This document shows, piece after piece, positions 50,589 through 58,724 of a stretch of 64,000 nucleotides of DNA. Within the stretch, counting starts at the first letter, position 1. Each line of letters starts with the position of its first letter. The notes below the pieces were generated by a model that was not told the DNA's origin, made no database searches, and saw only the letters and a program-made list of their open reading frames with translations. The stretch is from Streptomyces taklimakanensis. GTDB taxonomy: Bacteria; Actinomycetota; Actinomycetes; Streptomycetales; Streptomycetaceae. The position numbers were made by a program, and so were the translations under genes. Location: contig NZ_WIXO01000001.1 of NCBI RefSeq assembly GCF_009709575.1, positions 4,528,001-4,592,000 of the forward strand. The letters are read 5' to 3'.

Positions 50589-51590
50589 GTGAACACACCC
50601 CCCGCCCTCGACCGGGAACGAGGCGGGACCGCGTCGAGCGGCCCCGCGGTGGAGCTGGAACGGGTCGACATGGTCTTCACCCGGCGCGGCGCGGAGCCGT
50701 TCAAGGCGCTCACCGACCTGAGCCTCACCATCGAGCCGGGCACGGTGTTCTGCCTGCTCGGCCCCAACGGCTCCGGGAAGACCACCACGATCAACCTGCT
50801 GAGCGGGCTGCTGGAACCGACCGGCGGAACCGTCCGGGTACTGGGCATGAACCCCTTCGACCAGCGCCGCCGGGTCCTGAGCCGCATCGCGCTGGTCCCC
50901 CAGGAGACGGCGCTGTACACGGACCTGACGGCACGTGAGAACCTGGCCTTCCACGCCGCTTACTACGGCGTCCCCGGGGCCCGGGCGCGGCAGCGGGTCG
51001 AGACCATGCTGGAGCTGGTCTCCCTCACCGAGCGGGCCGACCACCGGGTGGGCACCTTCTCCGGCGGCATGCAGCGGCGTCTCGCCCTGGCACGGGCCCT
51101 GCTCACCGAGCCCGACCTGCTGTTCCTGGACGAGCCGACGCTCGGGGTGGACGTGCAGTCCCGGGAGGCCATCTGGAACCGCGTCCGCGAACTGGCGGCC
51201 GAAGGGCGGACGGTGCTGCTGAGCACCAACTACATGGAGGAGGCCGAACAACTCGGCCGACAGGTCTGCATCATCGACCGGGGCCGCCGGGTGGCCATCG
51301 GCACCCCCCGGGAACTCAAGCAGCAGGCCGACCGGCGCCGCATCGAGCTCACCTTCCCCTCCGAGGAAGCGGCCGTCGAGGCCGCTCCGCTGCTCCGGGA
51401 CGGCTTCGAGGTCGCCGCCCAGGACGGCCGACTGGTCGTCACCATGCCGCAGGACGCCGACCAGGTGGCGTTCCTGCGATCGGTGCTGGACCGCATGGAC
51501 GGCCACCGGGGGATGTCCGGGTTCCAGTTGCGCGAGCCGAGCCTGCAGGACGTCTTCCTCCACTTCACCGGCCGTGACCTGCGCGACTGA
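50589..51590 (+). CDS. ABC transporter ATP-binding protein (drug-exporter, DrrA-like)
   Basis: A 333-residue ATPase with intact motifs: Walker A GPNGSGKTT (about 58), Q-loop LVPQETALY, signature FSGGMQRRLALARALL (about 157), Walker B LLFLDEPTLGVD and a switch histidine replaced by asparagine (LLSTNYMEEAEQL). That last change is tolerated in some exporters. A C-terminal extension follows. It powers the two permeases encoded next, likely exporting the cluster product. The GTG at 50589 follows the strong AAGGAGGACC; an upstream in-frame GTG lies in the operator. Confidence 0.9.
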   Translation: MNTPPALDRERGGTASSGPAVELERVDMVFTRRGAEPFKALTDLSLTIEPGTVFCLLGPNGSGKTTTINLLSGLLEPTGGTVRVLGMNPFDQRRRVLSRIALVPQETALYTDLTARENLAFHAAYYGVPGARARQRVETMLELVSLTERADHRVGTFSGGMQRRLALARALLTEPDLLFLDEPTLGVDVQSREAIWNRVRELAAEGRTVLLSTNYMEEAEQLGRQVCIIDRGRRVAIGTPRELKQQADRRRIELTFPSEEAAVEAAPLLRDGFEVAAQDGRLVVTMPQDADQVAFLRSVLDRMDGHRGMSGFQLREPSLQDVFLHFTGRDLRD

Positions 51591-51632
51591 CCGACCGGAC
51601 GCTTCGGCGCCATTCCGAAACAGGAGGAGAAC

Positions 51633-52766
51633 ATGTGGAGTTCGGTCCGGGCGATGGTCGGCAAGGACCTCACCGTCAGCCGCAGAAACCCCACGTTCGT
51701 CATCATCACCGTCCTGGTCCCGCTGGTGTTCGTATCGCTGTACGCGCTGCTGACCACCGTCTCGACCACCCAGCCGGTGGCCGTCGCCAAGGAGGGGGAC
51801 GGCCCGCACAGCGAACGCATGATGCGGGTGCTGGAGACCATGCGGAACGCCGACGGCGAGCTGTTCGAGATCCGCACCACCGATCCCCGAACGGCACGGG
51901 AGATGTTCGCCGACGGGGAGGTCGGCGCGGTGCTGACGATCCCCGCGGAGTTCGACCGGCGGGTCGAGGACGGTGAGCCGGTCGCCCTGCCCCTGAAGGT
52001 CTTCAACATCAACGCCGACGCCACGAAGAACTTCCAGCTGCGCACCGAGCACGCCGTCCGGGTCTTCTCCCAACAGCGGTCCGCGGACGTCGCGCTGACC
52101 GAGGTGGAGGAGGACTCCCACTTCAGCGAGGACATGAAGACCACGGTCTACCTCGGCACGTCCCTGATCATGTTCGCCGTGCTGTACGCCTCCATGGTCA
52201 ACGCCGGGACACTGGTGGCCCGGGAGTGGGAGGAGCGCACCGCCAAACCCCTGGTGCTCACCCCCACCGGCACCACACCGCTGCTGCTGGGCAAGTGGAT
52301 CGGTGCCGGCTCGCAGACCGTCGTCAGCACCTTGCTGGCGCTGCTCGGCCTGTACCTGCTGCTGGACTACCCCGTGCTCTCGCTCGGACCGGTGAGCTGG
52401 CTCTCCCTGTTGCTGCTCTTCTGCTACGGCAGCGCCCTGGGCTCGCTGCTGGGCGCCGTCCTGCGCCGTTCCCTGCCCCTGGTGCCGCTGTGCGTGGTGG
52501 TGGCCATCACCCACTTCCTCCTCAACGGCTACGAGTCGTACATGCGCGGCTTCGCCCACGGCGGTCTCGTCGAGTGGACGTGGGCGGCCACCCACTGGTG
52601 GCCGGTCTCCGGGATCACCCAGCAGATCCGGCAGGACGTCACCGGCCTCGGCGGACCCGGAGTCGACTGGGCCGCCCTGGGGTGGACGGCGGTCGCCGCC
52701 GCGGTGCTGACGCTCCTCGCCACGGCCCGGATGCGGCGCCAGTTCCGCTTCACCCAGGGCCAGTGA
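51633..52766 (+). CDS. ABC-2 type transporter permease (first)
   Basis: A 377-residue membrane protein of the ABC2_membrane_3 (YhgE/Pip-like) type. The first helix (22-42) is followed by a long extracellular domain (about 45-180; MMRVLETMRNADGELFEIRTTD, FNINADATKNFQLRTEHAVR). Five helices (about 182-370) then come, with VAREWEERTAKPLVLTP in the gate region. It starts 42 bases after the ATPase gene with AGGAGGAG. It pairs with the next permease, which shares its layout and the NADATKN segment. Confidence 0.88.
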   Translation: MWSSVRAMVGKDLTVSRRNPTFVIITVLVPLVFVSLYALLTTVSTTQPVAVAKEGDGPHSERMMRVLETMRNADGELFEIRTTDPRTAREMFADGEVGAVLTIPAEFDRRVEDGEPVALPLKVFNINADATKNFQLRTEHAVRVFSQQRSADVALTEVEEDSHFSEDMKTTVYLGTSLIMFAVLYASMVNAGTLVAREWEERTAKPLVLTPTGTTPLLLGKWIGAGSQTVVSTLLALLGLYLLLDYPVLSLGPVSWLSLLLLFCYGSALGSLLGAVLRRSLPLVPLCVVVAITHFLLNGYESYMRGFAHGGLVEWTWAATHWWPVSGITQQIRQDVTGLGGPGVDWAALGWTAVAAAVLTLLATARMRRQFRFTQGQ

Positions 52767-52786
52767 GAGAAAAGGACGGAGACCCC

Positions 52787-53899
52787 ATGAACGAGACGCT
52801 CCGAGCGGCGCTCGCCACCCACCGGCGCAACACGCGCCTGCTGCGCCGCCGTCCGGACCTGGTGGCCCAGGGAGTCCTGGTGCCGCTGGTGGTGATGGTG
52901 CTGAGCGCGGTCCTCTTCGGCGCCTGGGGGGACAGCTGGCCGGTCGGCATGGTCGACCGGGCCAAGACCGAGCAGTCGGCGCGGGTCCTCGACGCCTTCG
53001 AGGAGTCGAGCTCCAACGTCGAGCCCTACTTCCGGACGATCGAGACGGATCCGGAGAAGGCCGAGAGCATGATCCGCGACGGCCGGCTGCAACTCCTGGT
53101 CGAGATCCCGGAGGACTTCGACACCACCGGCCGGGTCGAGATCACCACCTACAACATCAACACCGACGCCACCAAGAACCTGCGGCTGCGGGTCGAGGAC
53201 GCGCTCAACATCCACGACCAGCGGAGCGGCGCGATGACCGTCGCGGCCGACCTGCGGACCGTGCAGCCGCAGGACGTGACCCGGTCCGCGTACATCGCGG
53301 GCAGCCTCACCCTGCTGGCCCTCCTCCTCGGGGCCGTCCTGCTGGCGGCGAACCTCTTCGCGATGGAGCACGAGGGGCGCACCGGCAAGGAGCTGCTGAT
53401 GTCGCCGCGCGGAGCGGGCGCCGCGGCCCAGGGCACCGTGCTGACCGCCACCGCGGTCGCCTACCTGAGCGCACTGCCGACGTTCCTGACCGGACTGCTG
53501 CTCTTCGGGTTCCGCCCGGATCCGGCGGCCCTCGGGCTGGTGGCGCTGTTCATGCTGCCGGTGCTGGTCGCCGCGGCCGGTCTGGGCGTGCTGCTCGCCC
53601 AGGTGCTGCGCGAGCACCGGGCCGTCCAGCCGCCGATCATCCTGACGGCCATCGCCACCTTCTTCGTCTGCGGCGGGTTCGTGGGCGTCGACGGGATGCC
53701 TCCGGTGGCGCGCGCCATCTCCGAGTGGTGGCCGGCCTCCCGGATCTTCGAGTGGGCCAACCCGGTGCTGCACCGGTTCTCCGACTCCTTCCCCGCCGGC
53801 CAGTGGGTCTGGGCCGTCGTGGCCGCTCTGCTCGGCGTGCTCGCCGCGGCGTGGGCCGGGCGGCGCGAGCAGGCCGCACCCCGGAACAACGGCCAGTAG
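52787..53899 (+). CDS. ABC-2 type transporter permease (second)
   Basis: A 370-residue paralogue of the preceding permease: first helix (about 28-48), extracellular domain (about 50-165; NINTDATKNLRLRVEDALN) and five helices with FAMEHEGRTGKELLMSPRG. It starts 20 bases after the previous stop codon with AAGGACGGAG. The ATPase and two permeases would form a heteromeric exporter. A hairpin terminator ends the operon. Confidence 0.88.
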   Translation: MNETLRAALATHRRNTRLLRRRPDLVAQGVLVPLVVMVLSAVLFGAWGDSWPVGMVDRAKTEQSARVLDAFEESSSNVEPYFRTIETDPEKAESMIRDGRLQLLVEIPEDFDTTGRVEITTYNINTDATKNLRLRVEDALNIHDQRSGAMTVAADLRTVQPQDVTRSAYIAGSLTLLALLLGAVLLAANLFAMEHEGRTGKELLMSPRGAGAAAQGTVLTATAVAYLSALPTFLTGLLLFGFRPDPAALGLVALFMLPVLVAAAGLGVLLAQVLREHRAVQPPIILTAIATFFVCGGFVGVDGMPPVARAISEWWPASRIFEWANPVLHRFSDSFPAGQWVWAVVAALLGVLAAAWAGRREQAAPRNNGQ

Positions 53900-53913
53900 C
53901 CGGGCGGAGGCCC

Positions 53914-53953
53914 CGAAGGGCCGGACGGGACCGTGGTCCCGCCCGGCCCTTCG
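53914..53953 (+). terminator. Hairpin terminator after the ABC exporter operon
   Basis: Nineteen-base arms at 53914-53932 and 53935-53953 pair with one mismatch. They start 14 bases after the last permease stop codon. Confidence 0.78.
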
Positions 53954-54066
53954 CGCGTACACCGCTGCTTGACCCCCTCTCAAGCGGGCTCGCCGAAGCT
54001 GCTCACGTCCCGGCACGTCCGTCTCCACGACCCATCCGCAGCACGTCGCCTCGACGGGGAGAAGCA

Positions 54067-55398
54067 GTGAGCAGTCCAGAGAGTGCCGAGTGGATCGCCA
54101 TCACCGCCGTGGGAGACATGGCCCTGATCCTGGCGGTGGCGGCGGCCTTCGCCTCGCTCGCACGCCGGGTCCGCCAGCCGGCGGTGATTGGCGAGATCAC
54201 CGCCGGTATCTGCCTGGGGCCCAGCCTGCTGGGCCTCCTGCCCGGAGACCTGCCCCAACTGGTCTTCCCCGACGCGGTCCGTCCCCACCTCGGGGTCGTC
54301 GCCCAGGTCGGGCTGCTGCTGTTCATGTTCACCATCGGGTGGGAGTTCGACCACGTGTCGCTGCGCGGCCGGGGACGTTCGACGTGCGCCGTCTGGCTCT
54401 GCTCGGTGCTGACCCCGATGGTGATGGGCCTCGGGCTGGCCGCCCTGCTCTACGACTCCTACGGCGTCGTCGACGGCGAACGGGTCGGCTTCCCGGCCTT
54501 CGCCCTGTTCTTCGGGACGGCGCTGTCCATCGCCGCTTTCCCCGTCCTGGCCCGGATCATCTCCGACAAGGGCCTGCAGTCGAGCCGGGTGGGGACCGTC
54601 GCGCTGGCCCTGGCGGCGCTGGACGACATCCTGGCCTGGTGCCTGCTGGCGGTCGTGGTCGCCCTGCTGACCGCGTCGGGCGCCGCGGGTTTCCTGGGAA
54701 TCGTCGGCTGGGGCGCCCTCTACGTGGGCGTGATGGTGGGGCTCGTCCGCCCGCTGCTGGCGGCCGCGGCCCGCCGACTGGGCCCGCACGGCACCTCCTG
54801 GCCGACGATGCTCGCCGCCGCGGGTGCGCTCGCCTCGGCCTGCGTCACCTCCGAAATCGGCCTGCACGCCATCTTCGGAGCCTTCTTCTTCGGCCTGATG
54901 ATGCCGCGGACGGCCCCGGGGGAGCCGCTCCACACCGCCGTGCTGCGCCCCGTCGAGCAGCTGAGCAAGCTCCTGCTCCCGGTGTTCTTCGTGGTGACCG
55001 GCTTGTCGGTGGACCTCACGGCGCTCACCGCCACCGGAGCGCTGCACATGCTTGTGATCATCGCCGTCGCCTGCGCGGGCAAGCTGGGCGGAGTGCTGCT
55101 CCCGGCGCGGATGACGGGCTTCGACTGGCGGCAGTCCACGGCCCTGGGACTGCTGATGAACACCCGTGGACTCACCGAGCTGGTCATCTTGAACGTCGGC
55201 CTGGGCATCGGCCTGCTGGACACCGAACTGTTCACCACGCTGGTGATGATGGCCCTGGTCACCACGGCCATGACCGCACCGCTGCTGTCCAGGGTGCTCG
55301 ACCGCACCACCCCCGGCACACCGGACGGGAGGCCGGGCGACGCACCGCCGGACGCCTCCCCCCTGGAGAAGGCGCTGTCACCGCAGCGCACCGCCTGA
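54067..55398 (+). CDS. Cation:proton antiporter (CPA2/Kef-like)
   Basis: A 443-residue protein with about twelve helices. It has conserved CPA2 features: PAVIGEITAGICLGPSLLG near the N terminus, FGTALSIAAFPVLARII with the half-helix region (about 145), and LAALDDILAW with paired Asp residues (about 180). GLHAIFGAFFFGLMMP and the C-terminal NTRGLTELVILNVGLGIGLL follow. There is no TrkA domain. Antiporters of this type occur in antibiotic clusters, where they may support export or resistance to proton uncouplers such as halogenated pyrroles. The GTG at 54067 is chosen for its GGAGAAG site. Confidence 0.87.
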   Translation: MSSPESAEWIAITAVGDMALILAVAAAFASLARRVRQPAVIGEITAGICLGPSLLGLLPGDLPQLVFPDAVRPHLGVVAQVGLLLFMFTIGWEFDHVSLRGRGRSTCAVWLCSVLTPMVMGLGLAALLYDSYGVVDGERVGFPAFALFFGTALSIAAFPVLARIISDKGLQSSRVGTVALALAALDDILAWCLLAVVVALLTASGAAGFLGIVGWGALYVGVMVGLVRPLLAAAARRLGPHGTSWPTMLAAAGALASACVTSEIGLHAIFGAFFFGLMMPRTAPGEPLHTAVLRPVEQLSKLLLPVFFVVTGLSVDLTALTATGALHMLVIIAVACAGKLGGVLLPARMTGFDWRQSTALGLLMNTRGLTELVILNVGLGIGLLDTELFTTLVMMALVTTAMTAPLLSRVLDRTTPGTPDGRPGDAPPDASPLEKALSPQRTA

Positions 55399-55420
55399 CC
55401 ACCGCGGAGGAGAGACGATC

Positions 55421-56572
55421 GTGGAGTTCGACTGGAGCGAGGAACAGCGGGCCCGGTACGAGCGGACCCTCACCGCCGTACGCGAGGCCTTCCCCTGCGC
55501 GGATTCCCGTGCGGACCCCTCGTTTGAGGCGCACTACGAGCGCGCGGACTGGCTGCGCCTGGGGCGGCTCGGGCTGCTGGGGCTCTCCGTCCCGGTCCGG
55601 TACGGGGGCGGTGGGTACGGTGCGCTGGAGACCGCGCACCAGATCGAGGCGTTGGGAAGGGGGCTGCCCGGGACCGGGCTGGTCTTCGGCGCGAGCGCCC
55701 ACCTGTTCGCCTGCGCGATGCCCGTCGTGGACTTCGGGAGCGAGGAGCTGCGGGAGCGGGTGCTGCCCGGAATGTGCTCCGGCGAGCTGATCGCGGGCAA
55801 CGCGATGACGGAGCCGGAGGCCGGCTCCGACGTCTCCCGGCTGGCGGTGACCGCCCGCAGGGCGGCCGGCGGATGGGTGCTCGACGGGGAGAAGAGCTTC
55901 GTCAGCAACGGTCCCGCCGCCGACCTCTACGTCACCTACGCCACGACCGACCCGGCGGCCGGGCACCTGGGCATCACCGGGTTCGTGATCGACCGCACCG
56001 CCGACGGGGTCTTCCCGGGGCCGCCCATGGCGAAGATGGGGCTGTCGCAGTGTCCGGCCGGCACCCTGCGGCTGAAGGACTGCTTCGTCCCCGACGAACG
56101 GGTGCTGGGCGAGCCCGGCCAGGGCGGGGCGATCTTCCAGCACTCCATGGGCTGGGAACGTGCCTGCCTGTTCGCCGGCTACCTCGGTCTGGCCGACCGG
56201 ATCCTGGAGAAGTGCGTCGAGCAGGTGCGCGAACGACGGCAGTTCGGCAGGAGGCTCGCGAGCTTCCAGGCCGTCACCCACCGGATCGCCGACATGAAGC
56301 TGCGTCTGGAGGCCGCCCGGCTGCTGCTGTACCGGGCCTGCTGGGAGATGGACCGGGGACGCCCGGCCACCCTCTCGATCGCCCTGTCCAAACTGGCCGT
56401 CTCGGAGGCGGCGCTCGCCGGCGCCCTGGACGCGGTGCGGATCTTCGGGGGGCGCGGCTACCTGAGCACCGACCGCATCGAGGCCGCGCTGCGCGACACC
56501 GTGCCCTCCGTCATCTTCTCCGGCACCTCCGACATCCAGAGGGAACTCATAGCAAGGGAGCTGGGTCTGTGA
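55421..56572 (+). CDS. Acyl-CoA dehydrogenase-like flavoenzyme (probable prolyl-carrier dehydrogenase)
   Basis: A 383-residue protein with the full fold: LLGLSVPVRYGGGGYGALE, AGNAMTEPEAGSDVSRLAVTARR (about 127-149), KSFVSNGPAADLYVTYATTD and a C-terminal ARIFGGRGY-like segment (AVRIFGGRGYLSTDRIE) before SGTSDIQRELIARELGL. In pyrrole pathways, homologues (PltE, RedW) oxidise L-prolyl carrier protein to pyrrolyl carrier protein. The assignment is supported by the adenylation gene overlapping its stop codon by four bases. The GTG start has GGAGGAGAG. Confidence 0.85.
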   Translation: MEFDWSEEQRARYERTLTAVREAFPCADSRADPSFEAHYERADWLRLGRLGLLGLSVPVRYGGGGYGALETAHQIEALGRGLPGTGLVFGASAHLFACAMPVVDFGSEELRERVLPGMCSGELIAGNAMTEPEAGSDVSRLAVTARRAAGGWVLDGEKSFVSNGPAADLYVTYATTDPAAGHLGITGFVIDRTADGVFPGPPMAKMGLSQCPAGTLRLKDCFVPDERVLGEPGQGGAIFQHSMGWERACLFAGYLGLADRILEKCVEQVRERRQFGRRLASFQAVTHRIADMKLRLEAARLLLYRACWEMDRGRPATLSIALSKLAVSEAALAGALDAVRIFGGRGYLSTDRIEAALRDTVPSVIFSGTSDIQRELIARELGL

Positions 56573-58032
56573 GACTGCACCGCCTGCTCGTCGACTCGGC
56601 CGGGCGTCACCCGCGGGCCGTCGCCGTGCACGGCCCGGAGGGGCCGGTCACCTACGAGGAGCTGGACCTCCTGGCGGACCGCCACGCCGCGGCCCTGTCG
56701 TCCCGCGGGGTCCGCCCGGGGGACCGGGTGCTGGTCTGGAGCCGGAAGAGCGTCCACGCCGTGGCGGTCATGCAGGCCGCTCTGCGGGTGGGTGCCGTCT
56801 ACGTACCGGTGACCGGAGCCAACCCGCCGGCCCGCCTCACCCGGATCTGCGACGACGCCGCCCCCGTCCTGGTGGTGGCCGACGAGGAGGCCGCCCACCG
56901 GGCGCACACCGCCCGGTGGGCGGACGTCGAACTGTGCACCTTCGAGGAACTGCTGAGCACCGCTTTGCGAGGGGCGCGGCCCGCGCACCACGACAACGAG
57001 CCCGACGACCCCGCCTACATCCTCTACACCTCCGGATCCACCGGAACGCCGAAGGGCGTGTGCATCAGCCACCGCAACGCCCTCTCCTTCGTCGACTGGG
57101 CCGCCCGCCACCTGGAGATCGGCCCCGGGGACCGGCTGGCCAACCACGCTCCGTTCAACTTCGACCTGTCCGTCTTCGACCTGTACGCCGCCTTCCGCGC
57201 CGGCGCGTCGGTCCACCCGGTGCCCGAGGAACTGGCCTACGCCCCGGCACAGTTGGTCGGTTTCCTGCGGGAGCGGAGGATCAGCGTGTGGTACTCGGTG
57301 CCCTCGGCGCTGAGCCTGATGATCCGGGACGGGGGGCTGCTGGACGACGAGCCGCTGCCGGACCTGCGGGCGTGCGTGTTCGCCGGGGAACCGTTCCCCC
57401 TGCACCACGTGCAGGCCCTCCGGTCGCGCCGGCCCACCGTCCGGCTGCTCAACTGGTACGGCCCCACCGAGACCAACGTGTGCACCTCCTACGAGGTCAC
57501 CGACGCGGACCTGCGGCGCACCGGCGCGCTGCCGATCGGCACCGCGTGTTCCGGGGACCGGGTGGCGCTCGACCCCGAGGGCGAGGGGGAGATCGTGGTG
57601 AGCGGTCCCACCGTGATGCTCGGTTACTGGGGCCGGGAGCCCCAGCGCGGGCCGTACCGCACCGGGGACATCGCCCGGCGGGACGCGGACGGACAGCTCG
57701 TCTACGTCGGTCGTCGGGACCGCATGGTCAAGATCCGCGGACACCGCGTGGAACTGGGCGAGATCGAGTGCGCCGTGAGCGCGCTCGACTCCGTCTCCGA
57801 CGCCGCCGTGGTCGTGACCGGGGCGGGGCTGGAGACCGAACTGCACGCCGCCGTCGTGCCCGTGCCCGGGCACCGGCCGTCCCTGCTCGACGTCAAGCGC
57901 TGCTGCGCGGAAAGGCTGCCCACCTACATGATCATCGACAGGCTCCACCTCTGTGACGACCTGCCACGGACCGCCAACGGAAAACTCGACCGGACGTCCC
58001 TGACCGCGGCGATCGAGGCGGGTGAGCTGTGA
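56569..58032 (+). CDS. Stand-alone amino acid adenylation enzyme (probable L-prolyl-AMP ligase)
   Basis: A 487-residue adenylation domain without a carrier domain. Core motifs: YILYTSGSTGTPKG (about 145), NFDLSVFDLY (A4), NWYGPTETNVCTSY (A5), YRTGDIA (A7), DRMVKIRGHRVELGEIE (A8) and NGKLDR (A10). Pocket residues read by eye start D-L-F-Y, which resembles the proline codes of PltF/RedM as I remember them. It would activate L-proline and load a separate carrier protein not in this window. GTG start overlaps the dehydrogenase stop. Confidence 0.85.
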   Translation: MRLHRLLVDSAGRHPRAVAVHGPEGPVTYEELDLLADRHAAALSSRGVRPGDRVLVWSRKSVHAVAVMQAALRVGAVYVPVTGANPPARLTRICDDAAPVLVVADEEAAHRAHTARWADVELCTFEELLSTALRGARPAHHDNEPDDPAYILYTSGSTGTPKGVCISHRNALSFVDWAARHLEIGPGDRLANHAPFNFDLSVFDLYAAFRAGASVHPVPEELAYAPAQLVGFLRERRISVWYSVPSALSLMIRDGGLLDDEPLPDLRACVFAGEPFPLHHVQALRSRRPTVRLLNWYGPTETNVCTSYEVTDADLRRTGALPIGTACSGDRVALDPEGEGEIVVSGPTVMLGYWGREPQRGPYRTGDIARRDADGQLVYVGRRDRMVKIRGHRVELGEIECAVSALDSVSDAAVVVTGAGLETELHAAVVPVPGHRPSLLDVKRCCAERLPTYMIIDRLHLCDDLPRTANGKLDRTSLTAAIEAGEL

Positions 58033-58544
58033 TGACCGTGCCCGAGACGGCGACCGAGCGACTGCCGTCGGTCGACCCACAGACGTTCCGGAAGGTGATG
58101 GGCTCCTTCGCGAGCGGTGTCACCATCGTCACCACCTGCGACGCCGAGGGGCGGCCGCGGGGGTTCACCTGTTCGGCCTTCTGCAGCGTCTCGGCCGATC
58201 CGCCCCTGCTGACGTCCGGTGTCAGCAGCCACAGCTCGACCCTGCGGGCGATCCGGGAGTGCGGCAGGTTCGCGGTGAACGTGCTCGACTCCCGCGGTCG
58301 CGAGGTCTCCCAGCTGTTCGCCTCGCGCGCCGTGGACAAGTTCGCCCGGGTCCGCTGGAGGCCGGGCGAGGCGTCCGGGATGCCCCTGCTGCACAACACC
58401 GTGGCCCATGCGGAGTGCGAGCTGCACGAGGCCGTTCCGGCCGGCGACCACACCCTGCTGCTCGGCCGGGTGATCGGGGGCGGCGCCGAGCAGGACCGGC
58501 TGCCGCTCGCCTACTGGCGCGGCGGGTACGCCCGCCTGCTGTAG
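58029..58544 (+). CDS. Flavin reductase domain protein
   Basis: A 171-residue NAD(P)H:flavin oxidoreductase of the HpaC/ActVB fold: FRKVMGSFASGVTIVTTCDAEGRPRGFTCSAFCSVSADPPLLT (about 16-60), FAVNVLDSRGREVSQLFAS and a final GGYARLL. It probably supplies reduced FAD to the halogenases encoded opposite. The GTG at 58029 overlaps the adenylation stop by four bases; an ATG at 58032 directly follows it. Last gene of a three-gene coupled operon. Confidence 0.88.
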   Translation: MMTVPETATERLPSVDPQTFRKVMGSFASGVTIVTTCDAEGRPRGFTCSAFCSVSADPPLLTSGVSSHSSTLRAIRECGRFAVNVLDSRGREVSQLFASRAVDKFARVRWRPGEASGMPLLHNTVAHAECELHEAVPAGDHTLLLGRVIGGGAEQDRLPLAYWRGGYARLL

Positions 58545-58558
58545 CCGCCGGGCGGACC

Positions 58559-58600
58559 CGGACGGCACGCGCGGTCGCACCCGGCCGCGCGTGCCGTCCG
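58559..58600 (+). terminator. Terminator of the dehydrogenase-adenylation-reductase operon
   Basis: Perfect 16-base arms at 58559-58574 and 58585-58600 begin 14 bases after the flavin reductase stop codon. Confidence 0.82.
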
Positions 58601-58660
58601 TTCGGGTCCACCGCACCCCACGCGCCGAGCACCACGACCGCGAGCCGCACGCCACGTGCC

Positions 58661-58705
58661 GGGGCCCGGGCGGGCGGACGCTTCACGTCCGCCCGCCCGG
58701 GCCCC
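58661..58705 (-). terminator. Terminator of the reverse halogenase gene group
   Basis: Perfect 19-base arms at 58661-58679 and 58687-58705 with a 7-base loop lie 19 bases past the reverse-strand stop codon at 58725. With the preceding hairpin, it separates two convergent operons. Confidence 0.85.
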
Positions 58706-58724
58706 GGATGGTTCGGTGGGTGGT